DNA from: AC-32 sp963746155 | Lineage (GTDB): Bacteria > Actinomycetota > Thermoleophilia > Gaiellales > Gaiellaceae | Reading direction: 5' to 3' | Length of the DNA stretch: 64,000 nucleotides | Assembly: GCA_963746155.1 (NCBI GenBank) | Contig: CAVVAB010000006.1 | Span: 124,001-188,000 of the forward strand | In this document: piece by piece, positions 17,369 through 26,964 of the stretch | Numbering within the stretch: position 1 is the stretch's first letter | Layout of the letters: every line of letters begins with the position of its first letter | Notes under the pieces: generated by a model | Seen by the model: the letters and a program-made list of their open reading frames with translations, nothing else | Told to the model about the DNA's origin: nothing | Databases searched by the model: none | Program-made: the position numbers and the translations under genes

Positions 17369-18331
17369 CGTTGCGCGCCGATCGGCTCGACGAGCGTTTC
17401 GACCGTTTCCGCGACCTCGCTCGCGGTCGGCGCCGTCGCCGATCTGGACGGAGAACGTGGGCACGCCGGCCGCGATCAGGGCGCAGACCTCGAGATGGAG
17501 GGCGAGCCGGCGCGGAAGCATCAGGTAGCCGAGGAAGGCGGCGGCCAGAAGCGCCTGCGTCCGGTTCTCCGGGATCCCGCTTGACCGCGACTCCTTCCGA
17601 CGACGTGCGCCCGAGGAGGAAGACGCCGCCCAGCGGAACCGGCCCCGTCTCGGGCGTCGTCTCCAGCTGAACCTTGCCGTCCTCGCTGGGAGTGTCCAGC
17701 GCGTCGCCGAGGCGCTTGCGCCCGTCCGCTCCGAGGCCGTCGAGCTCGGCACGCTCGATGCTGATGCGGGCGGGGCCCGCGTGGGCGCGAAGCTCGCCTC
17801 CGGCGGGCTCCAGGGCCAGGACGTCGTCGGTCAGCATCCGCGCGCCCCGGGCCACGAGCTGGGCCGCGATCGACGTCTTCCCGCTGCCGCTCAGGCCGAC
17901 GAACGCGTAGGCGCGCTCGTCCATGACCACGGCGCTCGCGTGGAACAGCGCCAGGCCGTTCAGCGCCGCCGCGAGCGGCAGGGCCTGCGCGAAGAAGAGG
18001 CGCTGCCAGATCTCGCCCTCTCCGCCGGGAGGCTCGAGCGGATCAGGGAGCCGTCGTTGGCGACGAGGTGCGCGCCGAAGCCCGGCGCGGCGATCCGGTA
18101 GCCGACCTTCGGATCGTGATCGATGCTCATGAACGGTCGTCCGTCGGGGTATCGGCGGTCGACGAGCGGCTCCGAAAGACCGTCTGCGCCGAGCTCGCCT
18201 TCGGGAACGGCCTGCCACTCGACCAGCCGCGCCTCGACGCCGTTCGTGTCGGCGAGCAACCCGGAGACGGGCGTGCTCGACTCGACCACGACACCGTAAG
18301 CCCGGCCGCGCCAGCGCTCGGGCTCAGTCAT
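17365..18331 (-). CDS. HPr kinase-like protein of the lasso cluster (probable peptide Ser kinase)
   Basis: About 320 aa; ATG at 18331 overlaps the end of B1 by 8 bp. The N-terminal third (MTEPERWRGRAYGVVVESS, DGRPFMSIDHDPKVGYRI) precedes an HprK-type kinase core. The core has ALFHASAVVMDERAYAFVGLSGSGKTSIAAQLVARG (P-loop GLSGSGKTS) and LTDDVLALEPAGGE (Walker B-like DD). In paeninodin-type lasso clusters the homologous kinase phosphorylates the C-terminal Ser side chain of the precursor, and the precursor here ends in Ser. Insertions near 18030, 17590 and 17415 break the frame. After repair the C-terminus reads AETVETLVEPIGAQR and its TGA overlaps the B2 start. Confidence 0.82.
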
Positions 18332-18644
18332 GGGGGCGGAGCTCGACGAGCCCCCGCGTGAGCAGGTCGGAGCAGAAGGCCAGCACGTCGGCCTCGACCT
18401 CCGCTTGCCCCTGCTCGTACTCGACGGCGAGCTTCTCGGCCGCTTCGGCAACCGTCTCCGAGCGCTCGAGCGCGTCGAGGATGCGTCCTCCGGTCGGGTT
18501 CAGCCCGTGGTAGCGGCCGGTCTCGAGGTTCAGAACCACGGTCTCCGACACGAAGTCGCGGTAGACGACGTGCTCGGGAATGCGCAGGCGCGCCGACAGC
18601 AGGTCGCCGTTCGGAACGAGCTGCTCAGGCGTCAACGTCGTCAT
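18324..18644 (-). CDS. Lasso protein B1, PqqD-like RiPP recognition element
   Basis: 106 aa, intact, ATG at 18644 overlapping the regulator gene by 20 bp. The PqqD fold is visible: strands VVYRDFVSETVVLNLETGRYHGLNPTG, then the helical part GRILDALERSETVAEAAEKLAVEY and ADVLAFCSDLLTRGLVEL. The core YxxLNxTG-like element (GRYHGLNPTGG) is the PqqD/RRE hallmark. In lasso biosynthesis B1 binds the leader, including the YxxP motif, and presents it to the B2 protease. The discrete B1/B2 split is the usual actinobacterial and Bacillota arrangement. Confidence 0.88.
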   Translation of the reverse strand: MTTLTPEQLVPNGDLLSARLRIPEHVVYRDFVSETVVLNLETGRYHGLNPTGGRILDALERSETVAEAAEKLAVEYEQGQAEVEADVLAFCSDLLTRGLVELRPHD

Positions 18645-19278
18645 CCGTCGTCGAGATCGCGAGAACGCCGAGCCCGAGCCCGCCCTCGGGGTCGAGGATG
18701 AGCGCCGTCGCCTCGCTCCTGGTGCGGACACCGAGCTTGGCGAAGCACGACGTCAGGTGGCTCTTGACGGTGCTCTCGGTGACGTGCAGCTTGGCGGCGA
18801 TCTCGGCGTTGAGGAGACCCATGACGACAAGACCCAGCACCTGCTTCTCCCGCCGCGAGAGCGAGGGCCGCCGGAAGCCGTCGCCGAAGCTGTGCGGGAG
18901 GGAGATCTGACCCGCGAGGGCCGCCTGTGCCGCGGGGGCGAGGCAGCTTCCCGCCTCGTCGCTGAGCACGAGGGCGTCGGCTCCCGCGGAGAGGACGTCG
19001 CGCGCGGTGCGCGGATCCGACCGCTCCACGACCACGAGCAGCGGCGTCTCCGGCGACTTCTCGCGGAACCGCGCCACCGCGTCGCGCTCCTCGGGGCCGA
19101 GCCGGTCGAAGCCGAGGACGAGCAGGTTGGCCTCCGAAGGGTCGAGCCCGGCGCGAGTACCCAGGATGGCGACGAGCCGGCGCGCGCGGTGCGGATCCTG
19201 GTCGATCACCGCCGCATGCGGCGCAGTGGAGGCGAAAGCCCCGCTCTCATCAGAAACCTGCGCAGGTACCGAAGCCAT
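18625..19278 (-). CDS. LuxR/NarL-type regulator heading the lasso operon
   Basis: 217 aa. The C-terminal helix-turn-helix reads LSRREKQVLGLVVMGLLNAEIAAKLHVTESTVKSHLTSCFAKLGV. The N-terminal half looks like a receiver remnant (AAVIDQDPHRARRLVAIL, PLLVVVERSDPRTARDVLSAGADALV). At the usual phospho-site the sequence is NLLVLGFDRLG, with no clean DxxMP pattern, so it may respond to a ligand or partner instead of phosphotransfer. It is the first gene of the minus operon, overlaps B1 and is therefore the likely cluster-specific regulator. The 130-bp divergent gap to HyuA would hold its promoter. Confidence 0.85.
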   Translation of the reverse strand: MASVPAQVSDESGAFASTAPHAAVIDQDPHRARRLVAILGTRAGLDPSEANLLVLGFDRLGPEERDAVARFREKSPETPLLVVVERSDPRTARDVLSAGADALVLSDEAGSCLAPAAQAALAGQISLPHSFGDGFRRPSLSRREKQVLGLVVMGLLNAEIAAKLHVTESTVKSHLTSCFAKLGVRTRSEATALILDPEGGLGLGVLAISTTDDDVDA

Positions 19279-19415
19279 GTACCGAGACTAGAAAAGTACG
19301 AGGTCCCTGGGAAGTCCGGCTTGAAAAGACCAATCGTCGGGCGGGGCGACCCCCCTCGCCAATCGGCTAGGGATCCCCTTTGTGCGGGGCTTCCGTTAGA
19401 TAGGCAGTCGTGGCG

Positions 19416-21191
19416 ATGACCGTTCTCGGCGTGGACGTCGGTGGCACCTTCACCGACGCAGTGCTGCTCTCGGGCGACGGCCTGCGGACGGCCAAGGTGC
19501 CGACGGCGAGGCGTCAGGAGGAGTCAGTGCTCGCTGCGGCTCGCGCCGTCGGCGCGGAGGGCCTCGACCGGTTCACGCACGGAACGACTGTCGCCACAAA
19601 CGCGCTCCTCGAGCGCAAGGGGGCTCGCACGGCCTTCGTGGCGACGGAGGGCTTCGAGCACCTGCTTCACCTGCGCCGCCAGAACCGCGCGCACCTCTAC
19701 CGCCTGTGCGAGGCACACCCGGAGCCGCTCGTCCCACTGGAGCGCTGCCACGGCGTGCGCGAGCGGATCGGGCCGGAAGGCGTGATCGCGCCGCTCGAAC
19801 TCGACTCGTTGCCGGCGCTCGGAGACGGCGTGGAGGCGGTCGCGGTCTGCCTGCTCTTCGCCTTTCGCGATGCGTCGCACGAGCGCGCGGTCGCCGCGGA
19901 GGTGCGGCGGAGGCTGCCCGGAGCCCGTGTCGTCGCGTCGCACGAGGTCGCGCCGGAGTTCCGCGAGTACGAGCGGGCCTCGACGACGGCCGTCGACGCC
20001 TACCTCGGGCCGGCCGTCTCCGGCTACCTCGAGGCGCTCGAGCGAGCCTGCGCAGCGGGCGGGCTGCCGGAGCCGCTCGTGATGCGGTCCTCGGGCGGGG
20101 TAGCGACTCTCGGAGAGGCAGCGGCGCACCCGGCCCTCGCGCTCGTGTCCGGGCCGGCGGCGGGTGTGGTCGGCGCGGCGAGGATCGCGCGGCTGGCCGG
20201 GATCGAAAATGCGATCTCGCTCGACATGGGCGGGACGTCCACGGACGTCTGCCTGATCGTCGGCGGCGAGGCCGGCCGGACATCCGAGCGCGAGGTTGCC
20301 GGGTTTCCGCTCCGGCTGCCCACCGTCGACCTGCAGACGGTCGGTGCGGGAGGCGGGTCGCTGGTCTGGCGCGACCCGGGCGGGGCGCTGCGTGTCGGGC
20401 CCGAGAGCGCGGGCGCCGATCCCGGACCGGCGTGCTACGGCCGCGGAGGTGGGCGGCCGACGGTGACCGACGCCAACCTGTTGCTCGGCCGGCTGCCGGA
20501 CCGGATCGCGGGCGCGCTGGAGCTCGACAGGGCGGCGGCGGAACGCGCACTCGCGGGAGTCGACCCGGCGCAGGCGATCCAGGTCGTCAACGCGGAGATG
20601 CTGAGAGCGCTGCGTCTCGTCTCTGTCGAGCGCGGTCTCGATCCACGGGAGTTCGCCCTGGTCGCCTTCGGAGGCGCCGGGCCGCTGCACGCCTGCCCGC
20701 TCGCGGAGGAGCTCGGGATCGAGACGGTTCTCGTCCCGGAGGCAGCGGGGGTTCTCTCGGCGCTCGGTCTCGCGTTGAGCGACGAGCGACGCGATCGGGT
20801 CGAGTCACGCGTGTGCCTGCTCGAGGAGGCCGCAGAGCTGCCCGAGCACGGGGAGGCCGACCTGCGCTACCGCGGGCAGTCGTTCGAGCTGACGGTGCCG
20901 CTCCAGGTCGATCTCGCGGGCGCGTTCCATCGAGCCCACGAGGCGCGGTACGGCTATGCGGATCCCGGGCGCCCGATCGAGCTGGTCGCCGTGCGAACCG
21001 CGGAGATCCGCACGGGCCCGGCGCTGGAGCTCCCGCGCGCGGAGCCGCTGGAGGCCCGCGGCCCGACCCGGGTCGAGCTGGACGGCGCCACCTGCTGGGT
21101 TCCCCCTGGGTGGGTGGGGGTTAGGGATGGGACCAGTAGCACGCTGCGGCTCACGAGAGTGTCACGGGAGCGTGGAAATAGTGGAACTTGA
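19416..21191 (+). CDS. hyuA: Hydantoinase/oxoprolinase subunit A (HyuA)
   Basis: About 591 aa, intact; start ATG at 19416 (GTG at 19410 possible). Subunit A of the ATP-dependent N-methylhydantoinase/5-oxoprolinase family. Actin-like ATPase signatures are VLGVDVGGTFTDAVLL at the N-terminus and AISLDMGGTSTDVCLI in the middle, with FTHGTTVATNALLERKGA between. QTVGAGGGSLVW and ESAGADPGPACYGRGG are also conserved. The C-terminus is shorter than in many HyuA proteins of about 690 aa. Its stop overlaps the HyuB start, so the two are translated together. The substrate (hydantoin, oxoproline or acetophenone-like) cannot be told. Confidence 0.9.
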   Translation: MTVLGVDVGGTFTDAVLLSGDGLRTAKVPTARRQEESVLAAARAVGAEGLDRFTHGTTVATNALLERKGARTAFVATEGFEHLLHLRRQNRAHLYRLCEAHPEPLVPLERCHGVRERIGPEGVIAPLELDSLPALGDGVEAVAVCLLFAFRDASHERAVAAEVRRRLPGARVVASHEVAPEFREYERASTTAVDAYLGPAVSGYLEALERACAAGGLPEPLVMRSSGGVATLGEAAAHPALALVSGPAAGVVGAARIARLAGIENAISLDMGGTSTDVCLIVGGEAGRTSEREVAGFPLRLPTVDLQTVGAGGGSLVWRDPGGALRVGPESAGADPGPACYGRGGGRPTVTDANLLLGRLPDRIAGALELDRAAAERALAGVDPAQAIQVVNAEMLRALRLVSVERGLDPREFALVAFGGAGPLHACPLAEELGIETVLVPEAAGVLSALGLALSDERRDRVESRVCLLEEAAELPEHGEADLRYRGQSFELTVPLQVDLAGAFHRAHEARYGYADPGRPIELVAVRTAEIRTGPALELPRAEPLEARGPTRVELDGATCWVPPGWVGVRDGTSSTLRLTRVSRERGNSGT

Positions 21192-22670
21192 GCTCCAGCT
21201 GATCGGGGCGGCTCTCCGCTCGGTGGCCGACGAGATGGGCGCTGCGCTGATCCGCTCCGCGTTCTCCGCGAACATCAAGGAGCGCCGTGACTGCTCGACC
21301 GCGATCTTCGACCGGCGCGGCCGCATGATCGCGCAGGCCGAGCACATCCCGGTCCACCTCGGCGCGATGCCCGACGCGGTCGCCGCGGTCCGCGCGCACG
21401 ATCCCGCGCCGGACGACGTCTTCATCCTCAACGACCCATTCGCGGGCGGCACGCACCTGCCGGACATCACGCTTGTCACGCGAACCCGCGCCGGCTTCGC
21501 CGTCACACGCGCCCACCACGCCGACGTCGGCGCGGAGGAGCCCGGCAGCCTTCCGGCCGCTTCGCGCACGCTCGACGAGGAGGGCGTCGTGATCCCGCCC
21601 ACGCGACTGGACGAGGACGTCCTCGAATCGCTCGTCGCCAGGATGCGGAACCCGGACGAGCGGCGCGGCGATCTTCGCGCGCAGCTCGCAGCGCACCGGC
21701 TGGCGGCTCGCAGGATCGACGAGCTCTGCGAGCAGCCGCGGAACCTCGCTGGTCGAGGCTGCGATGGACGAGCTCTACGCCTACTCGGAGCGCCGCGTGA
21801 GAGCAGCCCTCGCCGCTCTTCCCGACGGGCGCCTCGAGGCTGCCGATGCGCTCGAAGCTGCCGACGGCTCCGAGCTCGCGATCCGCGTCGCCGTCACGCC
21901 TCGACGGTGACAGCGTCGACATCGACTTCGAGGGCACCGCACCGCAGCACGACGGGAACCTGAACTGCCCCCTCGCGGTCACGCGGTCGGCCTGCTACTT
22001 CGTCGTGCGCTGCCTGACCGACCCGGACGTCCCCGCCTCGGGTGGGGCGTTCGCTCCGGTCCACGTGCGCGCCCGCGAAGGGAGCCTCGTCAACGCCCGC
22101 TCACCGGCTGCTGTCGCGGCGGGGAACGTCGAGACCTCGAGCCGGATCGTCGACGTGCTCTTCGCCGCCTTCGGCCAGGCCGTCGAGGTGCCTGCCCAGG
22201 GTCAGGGGACGATGAACAACCTCACGCTCGGGAACGACCGCTTCACCTACTACGAGACCGTCGGCGGTGGCCAGGGCGCCTGCCCCGGGGCGGACGGGCC
22301 GTCCGGCGTCCACGTCGCGATGTCCAACACGCTCTCGACCCCGACCGAGGCGCTCGAGCTCGCGTACCCGCTCCGGGTCGAGCGGCACGAGCTCCGGCTC
22401 GGCTCCGGCGGACGTGGGCGGCACCGCGGAGGGGACGGCGTCGTGCGCGAGCTGCGGGTGCTGGAGGACTGTCGCCTCTCCCTCGTCGGCGAGCGGCGCG
22501 CGCTGGCGCCTCGGGGCGCGCGCGGCGGCGAGCCGGGCGCTCTGGGCCGCAACTTCCTGAACGGGGAGGAGCTTCCCGCGAAGGTCAGCCGGGACCTCGC
22601 CGCAGGCGACCTCGTGCGGGTCGAGACCCCTGGCGGCGGCGGTTTCGGACCGGTCCGAAACGGCCACTAG
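21172..22670 (+). CDS. hyuB: Hydantoinase/oxoprolinase subunit B (HyuB), two insertions
   Basis: About 499 aa after repair. The start is GTG at 21172 or at 21181, both inside the end of hyuA. Family landmarks are IGAALRSVADEMGAALIRSAFSANIKERRDCS (in two parts), HIPVHLGAMPDAV, LNDPFAGGTHLPDITLV, HHADVGAEEPGS, DIDFEGTAPQHDGNLN, TMNNLTLGN and a Gly-rich end VETPGGGGFGP. The frame breaks near 21738 (repaired: RTSLVEAAMDELYAYSERR) and near 21903 (repaired: VTLDGDSVDIDF); each needs one C removed. It forms the catalytic complex with HyuA. Confidence 0.88.
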
Positions 22671-22791
22671 GCAGCCCCGGCTCGATGCGCTAGGACTGTC
22701 TGGCCGAGATGTTGCACTTCCGACACGTTCCGGTATCACACGTGTGCGCCGGCCACGCCTACCGTCGACAGGAGTCGACGGGAGGTGGACA

Positions 22792-23383
22792 TTGGAGACA
22801 GAGAACAGACATTCGGCGGCGTTCGGGGCGGTGGCTCTGGTCGTCGGCGCGCTCGCGGTGTTGCTGGTGCTGATGCCCGGCGCCGCGCGTGCGGCGGAGC
22901 AGTCGGACCTGGCGCAGCCCAACTACCCGGCGGACACGTGTGACGACCCGAACATCGACTGCGGCACCGCCGACTTCGAGTCCGACGTGCTCACGGAGTC
23001 GTGGGATGCGTACGAGCGCTCGAAAGGGACATGCCGTACGCGATGGGTGAGGGCGACGCGCAAGAACCTCGCCCGGTTCGTCGTGTTTCGCTACTACGAG
23101 CAGGTTCGGTGGTGCTGGAAGGACGGGAAGATCACGTACTTCTGGCGCGACCGCTGGCCCGCGGACACGGCCTTCGGCTGGTCGTTCCAGGGCCACATCG
23201 GAAGCAACTGCATCTACGAGCACTGCAGCGGGAGAGGCTGTCGGGACGTACTCCACCGATGCCTGGACGCAGGGCGCGTTCTCGGCCTGCGTTCCCAAGC
23301 TCCTCTGTTACTACAAGTACCCGCTGGTGGACATCTGGGTCCACGGCGACGGAGGGAGTGGGGCGTCTGCGTCAGGGGCGTAG
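22792..23383 (+). CDS. Secreted Cys/Trp-rich protein of unknown function
   Basis: The TTG start at 22792 is supported by GGGAGGTGG six bases upstream. A signal peptide (SAAFGAVALVVGALAVLLVL...AARAAEQ) is followed by about 160 residues rich in Cys, Trp and Tyr. Segments include CDDPNIDCGTADFESDVL, SKGTCRTRWVRATRKN, YYEQVRWCWKDGKITYFWRDRW and, after one insertion near 23235, STDAWTQGAFSACVPKLLCYYKYP and VDIWVHGDGGSGASASGA. The even spread of cysteines suggests disulphides in an extracellular beta-rich domain. Similar short exported proteins occur in actinobacteria, but I cannot name a family. Confidence 0.7.
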
Positions 23384-23489
23384 CTGGATCTTCGTACTGG
23401 CGGTTTCGTTCGTAGTCGTGCTCGCCGTCTGGTTCGTGCTCGCGATTCCGGGTTGCGGCTCCGGGTCGAGCGGGATCGGGTTCGGCTAG
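23358..23489 (+). CDS. Small single-span membrane peptide, about 43 aa
   Basis: Starts at GTG 23358, overlapping the end of the secreted protein by 26 bp, with GGAGG unusually close to the start. The product is a basic head (GRLRQGRSW), one hydrophobic span (IFVLAVSFVVVLAVWFVLAI) and a Cys/Gly/Ser tail (PGCGSGSSGIGFG). The Cys right after the span is reminiscent of a lipobox-like context but lacks the usual spacing. The function is unknown; moderate confidence because it is short. Confidence 0.45.
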   Translation: MGRLRQGRSWIFVLAVSFVVVLAVWFVLAIPGCGSGSSGIGFG

Positions 23490-23559
23490 TCGACTGGCCG
23501 AAAGCGAGGGGCGCTCTTGCCGCCCCTCGCCGGCGCCGGAGTTCCGTACACTTCCGCGG

Positions 23560-23793
23560 ATGGTCTGGGAGTTCGTCTTCATGATGTTCGTCCTGAAGAT
23601 CCCGATCCTCTACCTCGGCCTGGTCGTCTACTGGGCCGTCAAGGCCGAGCCCGACCCGCCCGAGCCCGCGGCGCTGCCGGTCGCTCTCGACCATGAGCCC
23701 TGGCAGCCGCGTCCGCGGCGTCCGCGTCCCGGCCCCCACGGCTCGCCGAAGCGGGGCTCCGGCCGCCCACGTCGCACGGCTGCGCGATCGTGA
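23560..23793 (+). CDS. Small membrane protein with basic proline-rich tail
   Basis: 77 aa. An N-terminal span (EFVFMMFVLKIPILYLGLVVYWAV) leads to an acidic linker (KAEPDPPEPAALP) and a strongly basic Pro/Arg tail (RPRRPRPGPHGSPKRG). This anchor plus cytoplasmic tail layout recurs in small actinobacterial proteins of unknown role. It overlaps the next gene by 4 bp (GTGA), suggesting the two act together. Confidence 0.65.
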   Translation: MVWEFVFMMFVLKIPILYLGLVVYWAVKAEPDPPEPAALPVALDHEPWQPRPRRPRPGPHGSPKRGSGRPRRTAARS

Positions 23794-24053
23794 GCACGCC
23801 CTCCGCCACGCAGGACCGCGGCATGACCGAGTCGATCGCCGGCCTGCTGGCTGCGCTCGCCCTGTTCGTCGGCCTGATCGGCGTCGCCTACCGGCCGGCG
23901 CGGCTGATCCCGTTCGCGATCGCGCTGGCGCTCATCTCGACGGCGATGGGCGGGAGGCACTCGCGCCTGGCGGCTGCGGCGCTGGTCGTCTGCGGGCTGT
24001 GCTTCATCGTCGGCATGGCCGTTGCCGTGGCTACGGACAACCCGATTTTCTGA
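23790..24053 (+). CDS. Small three-span membrane protein
   Basis: 87 aa from GTG at 23790. Three hydrophobic stretches: AGLLAALALFVGLIGVAY, RLIPFAIALALISTAMGG and LAAAALVVCGLCFIVGMAVAVA. There is no known motif. It is coupled to the upstream small membrane protein and lies 48 bp before the SucA gene; its own function is unknown. Confidence 0.65.
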   Translation: MSTPSATQDRGMTESIAGLLAALALFVGLIGVAYRPARLIPFAIALALISTAMGGRHSRLAAAALVVCGLCFIVGMAVAVATDNPIF

Positions 24054-24101
24054 GCAGGGCGCTTCGCTTCGAGAGGGAACCGCGCTGGTACAACAAAGAC
24101 C

Positions 24102-26961
24102 GTGAGCATGCAGGACGTCGACGGCCTCAACTCCGGCTACGCGCGGGCGCTGCTCGAGCAGTATCTGGAGAACCCCGAAGCGGTCCCGGCCGAGTGGCGC
24201 TCGCTCTTCGAGAGCGGCTCGAGCGAGCTCGTTGCGACCCACCCGGGACTCACGCGCCTGCTGGACCTGCCTCACGAGGAGGGCAACGGGCATCGTCGCG
24301 CCCGCACCTGCGAGCAGGGACGAGCCCGCAGCGGCCGAGGTCCCGACGCCAGAGCGGCCGCCCGTCGTCCAGCCCGACGACGGGCTGCTCGCGGGCGTCG
24401 CGTCGGCGGTCGCCATCGTTCAGGCGATCCGCAGGCACGGCCACCTGGCCGCCAGGCTCGACCCGCTCGGGTCGGAGCCGATCGGCGACCCGGCCCTCGA
24501 GCCCGAGCGGCTCGACCCCCCGCTGACGCCTGAGCTGCAGGCGCGCATTCCGGCCTCGCTCCTCGGCGTGCACGTCCCCGGCGAGACCGCGGCCGACGTC
24601 CTCCCGCGCCTGTCCGAGATTTACTGCGGCACGAGCGCCTACGAGGTCGAGCACATCTCCGACCACGAGCAGCGGGTCTGGTTGCGCACCGTGATCGAGT
24701 TGGGCCGCTACCGCGAGCAGCTGACCGCGGAAGAGAAGCGCCGCCTGCTCGAGCGGCTCACGGAGGTCGAGGGCTTGGAGCGCTACCTACGCCGTGCGTT
24801 CCTCGGGCAGAAGCAGTTCTCGATCGAGGGCCTGGACGTGATGGTTCCCATGCTGGACGAGGCAATTGCGATCGCGGCCGAGGAAGGAGCGCACGAGGTT
24901 GTCTTCGGGATGGCGCACCGCGGGCGGCTGAACGTACTCGCACATGTGCTCGGTCGTCCGTACGAGTCGATCCTGCGCGAGTTCGAGGGCGAGCGGACGC
25001 TCGACGCGGTCGTGGACGACCCGCGCGGCGGAACGGGTGACGTCAAGTACCACCTCGGCGCAGAGGGCCTCGGCCAGACCCCGGCCGGCGAGATCACGCT
25101 CACGCTCGCGTCGAACCCGAGCCACCTCGAGGCGGTCGACCCCGTCGTCGAGGGCCGGACGCGCGCGGAGCAGACCGACCGATCGACCCGCACCGGCTAC
25201 CACGACTCGGCGGTCGCGATGCCGATCCTGATTCACGGCGACGCGTCCTTCCCGGGTCAGGGCATCGTGGCCGAGACGCTCAACCTCGCCGACCTGACCG
25301 GGTACTCGACCGGCGGCACGCTCCACGTGATCGCGAACAACCAGGTCGGCTTCACGACCGATCCGGTCGACGGGCGCTCGACGCGGTACTCGAGCGACCT
25401 CGCGAAAGGCTTCGACTTCCCGATCATCCACGTCAATGCCGACGATGCGGAGGCCGCGCTGGCCGCGATCCGGCTCGCCATGGCGTTCAGGCGGCGCTTC
25501 TGCACCGACGTCGTGATCGACCTCGTCGGCTACCGGCGCTTCGGGCACAACGAGCAGGACGAGCCCGCGTACACGCAGCCGCTCATGGCCGCGCGGATCG
25601 AGCGCCAGCCGAGCGTGCTCGCGCAGTACGCCGAGGCGCTCGAGGCCGAAGGCGTCGTGTCGAAGGAGGAGGCCGAGAGCCTCGTCGGGAAGACCGATCA
25701 GCGCCTGAAGGAGTCGCACGAACGCCTGAAGGAGACCTTCGGCGAGACGGTTCCGGCGGTGGCATACGAGGGGCGCATCCCGTCCTCGCCGGACGCCGAG
25801 GTCGTTACCGCCGTCGACGAGGAGCGGCTGCGCGGGCTCAACGCCGAGCTGCTCGAGGTGCCGGACGGCTTCACGGTCAATCCGAAGCTGGCCAAGCAGC
25901 TCCAGCGCCGCGGCGTCGCGGTGGACGAGGGCGGGATCGACTGGGGCCAGGGCGAGCAGCTCGCGTTTGCCAGCCTGCTCGTCGAGGGCATTCCCGTGCG
26001 GCTCACCGGCCAGGACACCGAGCGAGGCACGTTCTCGCACCGCCACCTCGTCCTGCACGACGCGGAGAACGGCGAGTTCTACACGCCGGTCCAGAACCTC
26101 CGCGAGGCGACGTCGTCGTTCGAGGTCCACAACTCGCCGCTCTCGGAGGCGGCCTGCCTCGCGTTCGAGTACGGCTACTCGGTGGCGGCGCCGGAGACGC
26201 TCGTCTGCTGGGAGGCGCAGTTCGGCGACTTCGTCAACGGCGCGCAGATCGCGATCGACCAGTTCATCGTCTCGGGCCTCTCGAAGTGGGGCCAGACCTC
26301 ACGGCTGACGCTGCTGCTCCCGCACGGCTACGAGGGGAACGGGCCGGAGCACTCGAGCGCGCGCCTCGAGCGGTTCCTACAGCTCGCCGCGCAGGAGAAC
26401 ATCCGCGTCGCCAACTGCACGACCGCTGCGCAGTACTTCCATCTGCTTCGCCGCCAGGCCCTCGAGGCGAGTGCCCGGCCGCTGATCGTGATGACGCCGA
26501 AGGGGCTCCTCCGGCTGAAGGAGGCGTCGTCGACCCTGGAAGACCTGACGCACGGATCGTTCCGGCCCGTGCTCTCCGATTCGGAGGTCTCGCCCGAGGA
26601 GATTCACCGCCTGATCCTCTGCTCGGGCAAGATCGCCTACGACCTGCTCGGCCACGAGCTTCGCTCGCCGTCCGGCCGGATCGCGGTCGGCCGGCTCGAG
26701 CAGCTCTACCCGTTCCCGGTCGAGGCCGCCGCGCAGCTGACGCGCACCTACCCCCGGCTCGAAGAGGTCGTCTGGGTTCAGGAGGAGCCGCAGAACATGG
26801 GCGCGTGGCGCGCGATCCGGCACCGCCTCGAGGAGGCGCTGCCGCTTGGCGTCAAGCTCCGCTACGTCGGCCGGCCTTGGCGTGCGAGCCCGAGCGAGGG
26901 CTACCCGACCGCGCACATGCGCGAGCAGGACCGGATTCTCCGAGAGGCGCTGGAGGTCTGA
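24102..26961 (+). CDS. sucA: 2-oxoglutarate dehydrogenase E1 component
   Basis: About 953 aa after repair. Thiamine-diphosphate enzyme of the TCA cycle that decarboxylates 2-oxoglutarate and passes succinyl to lipoyl-E2. Features: the N-terminal E1 helix (LNSGYARALLEQYLENPEAVPAEW), FSIEGLDVMVPMLDEAI, VVFGMAHRGRLNVL, the ThDP-binding run HGDASFPGQGIVAETLN to VIANNQVGFTT, and C-terminal transketolase-type segments (LLPHGYEGNGPEHSSARLER, VWVQEEPQNMGAW). The length matches stand-alone SucA, not the E2-E1 fusion of mycobacteria/corynebacteria. One extra base near 24292 separates EEGNG from IVAPAPA. The start is GTG 24102 or ATG 24108. No sucB is present here. Confidence 0.93.
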
Positions 26962-26964
26962 GCT

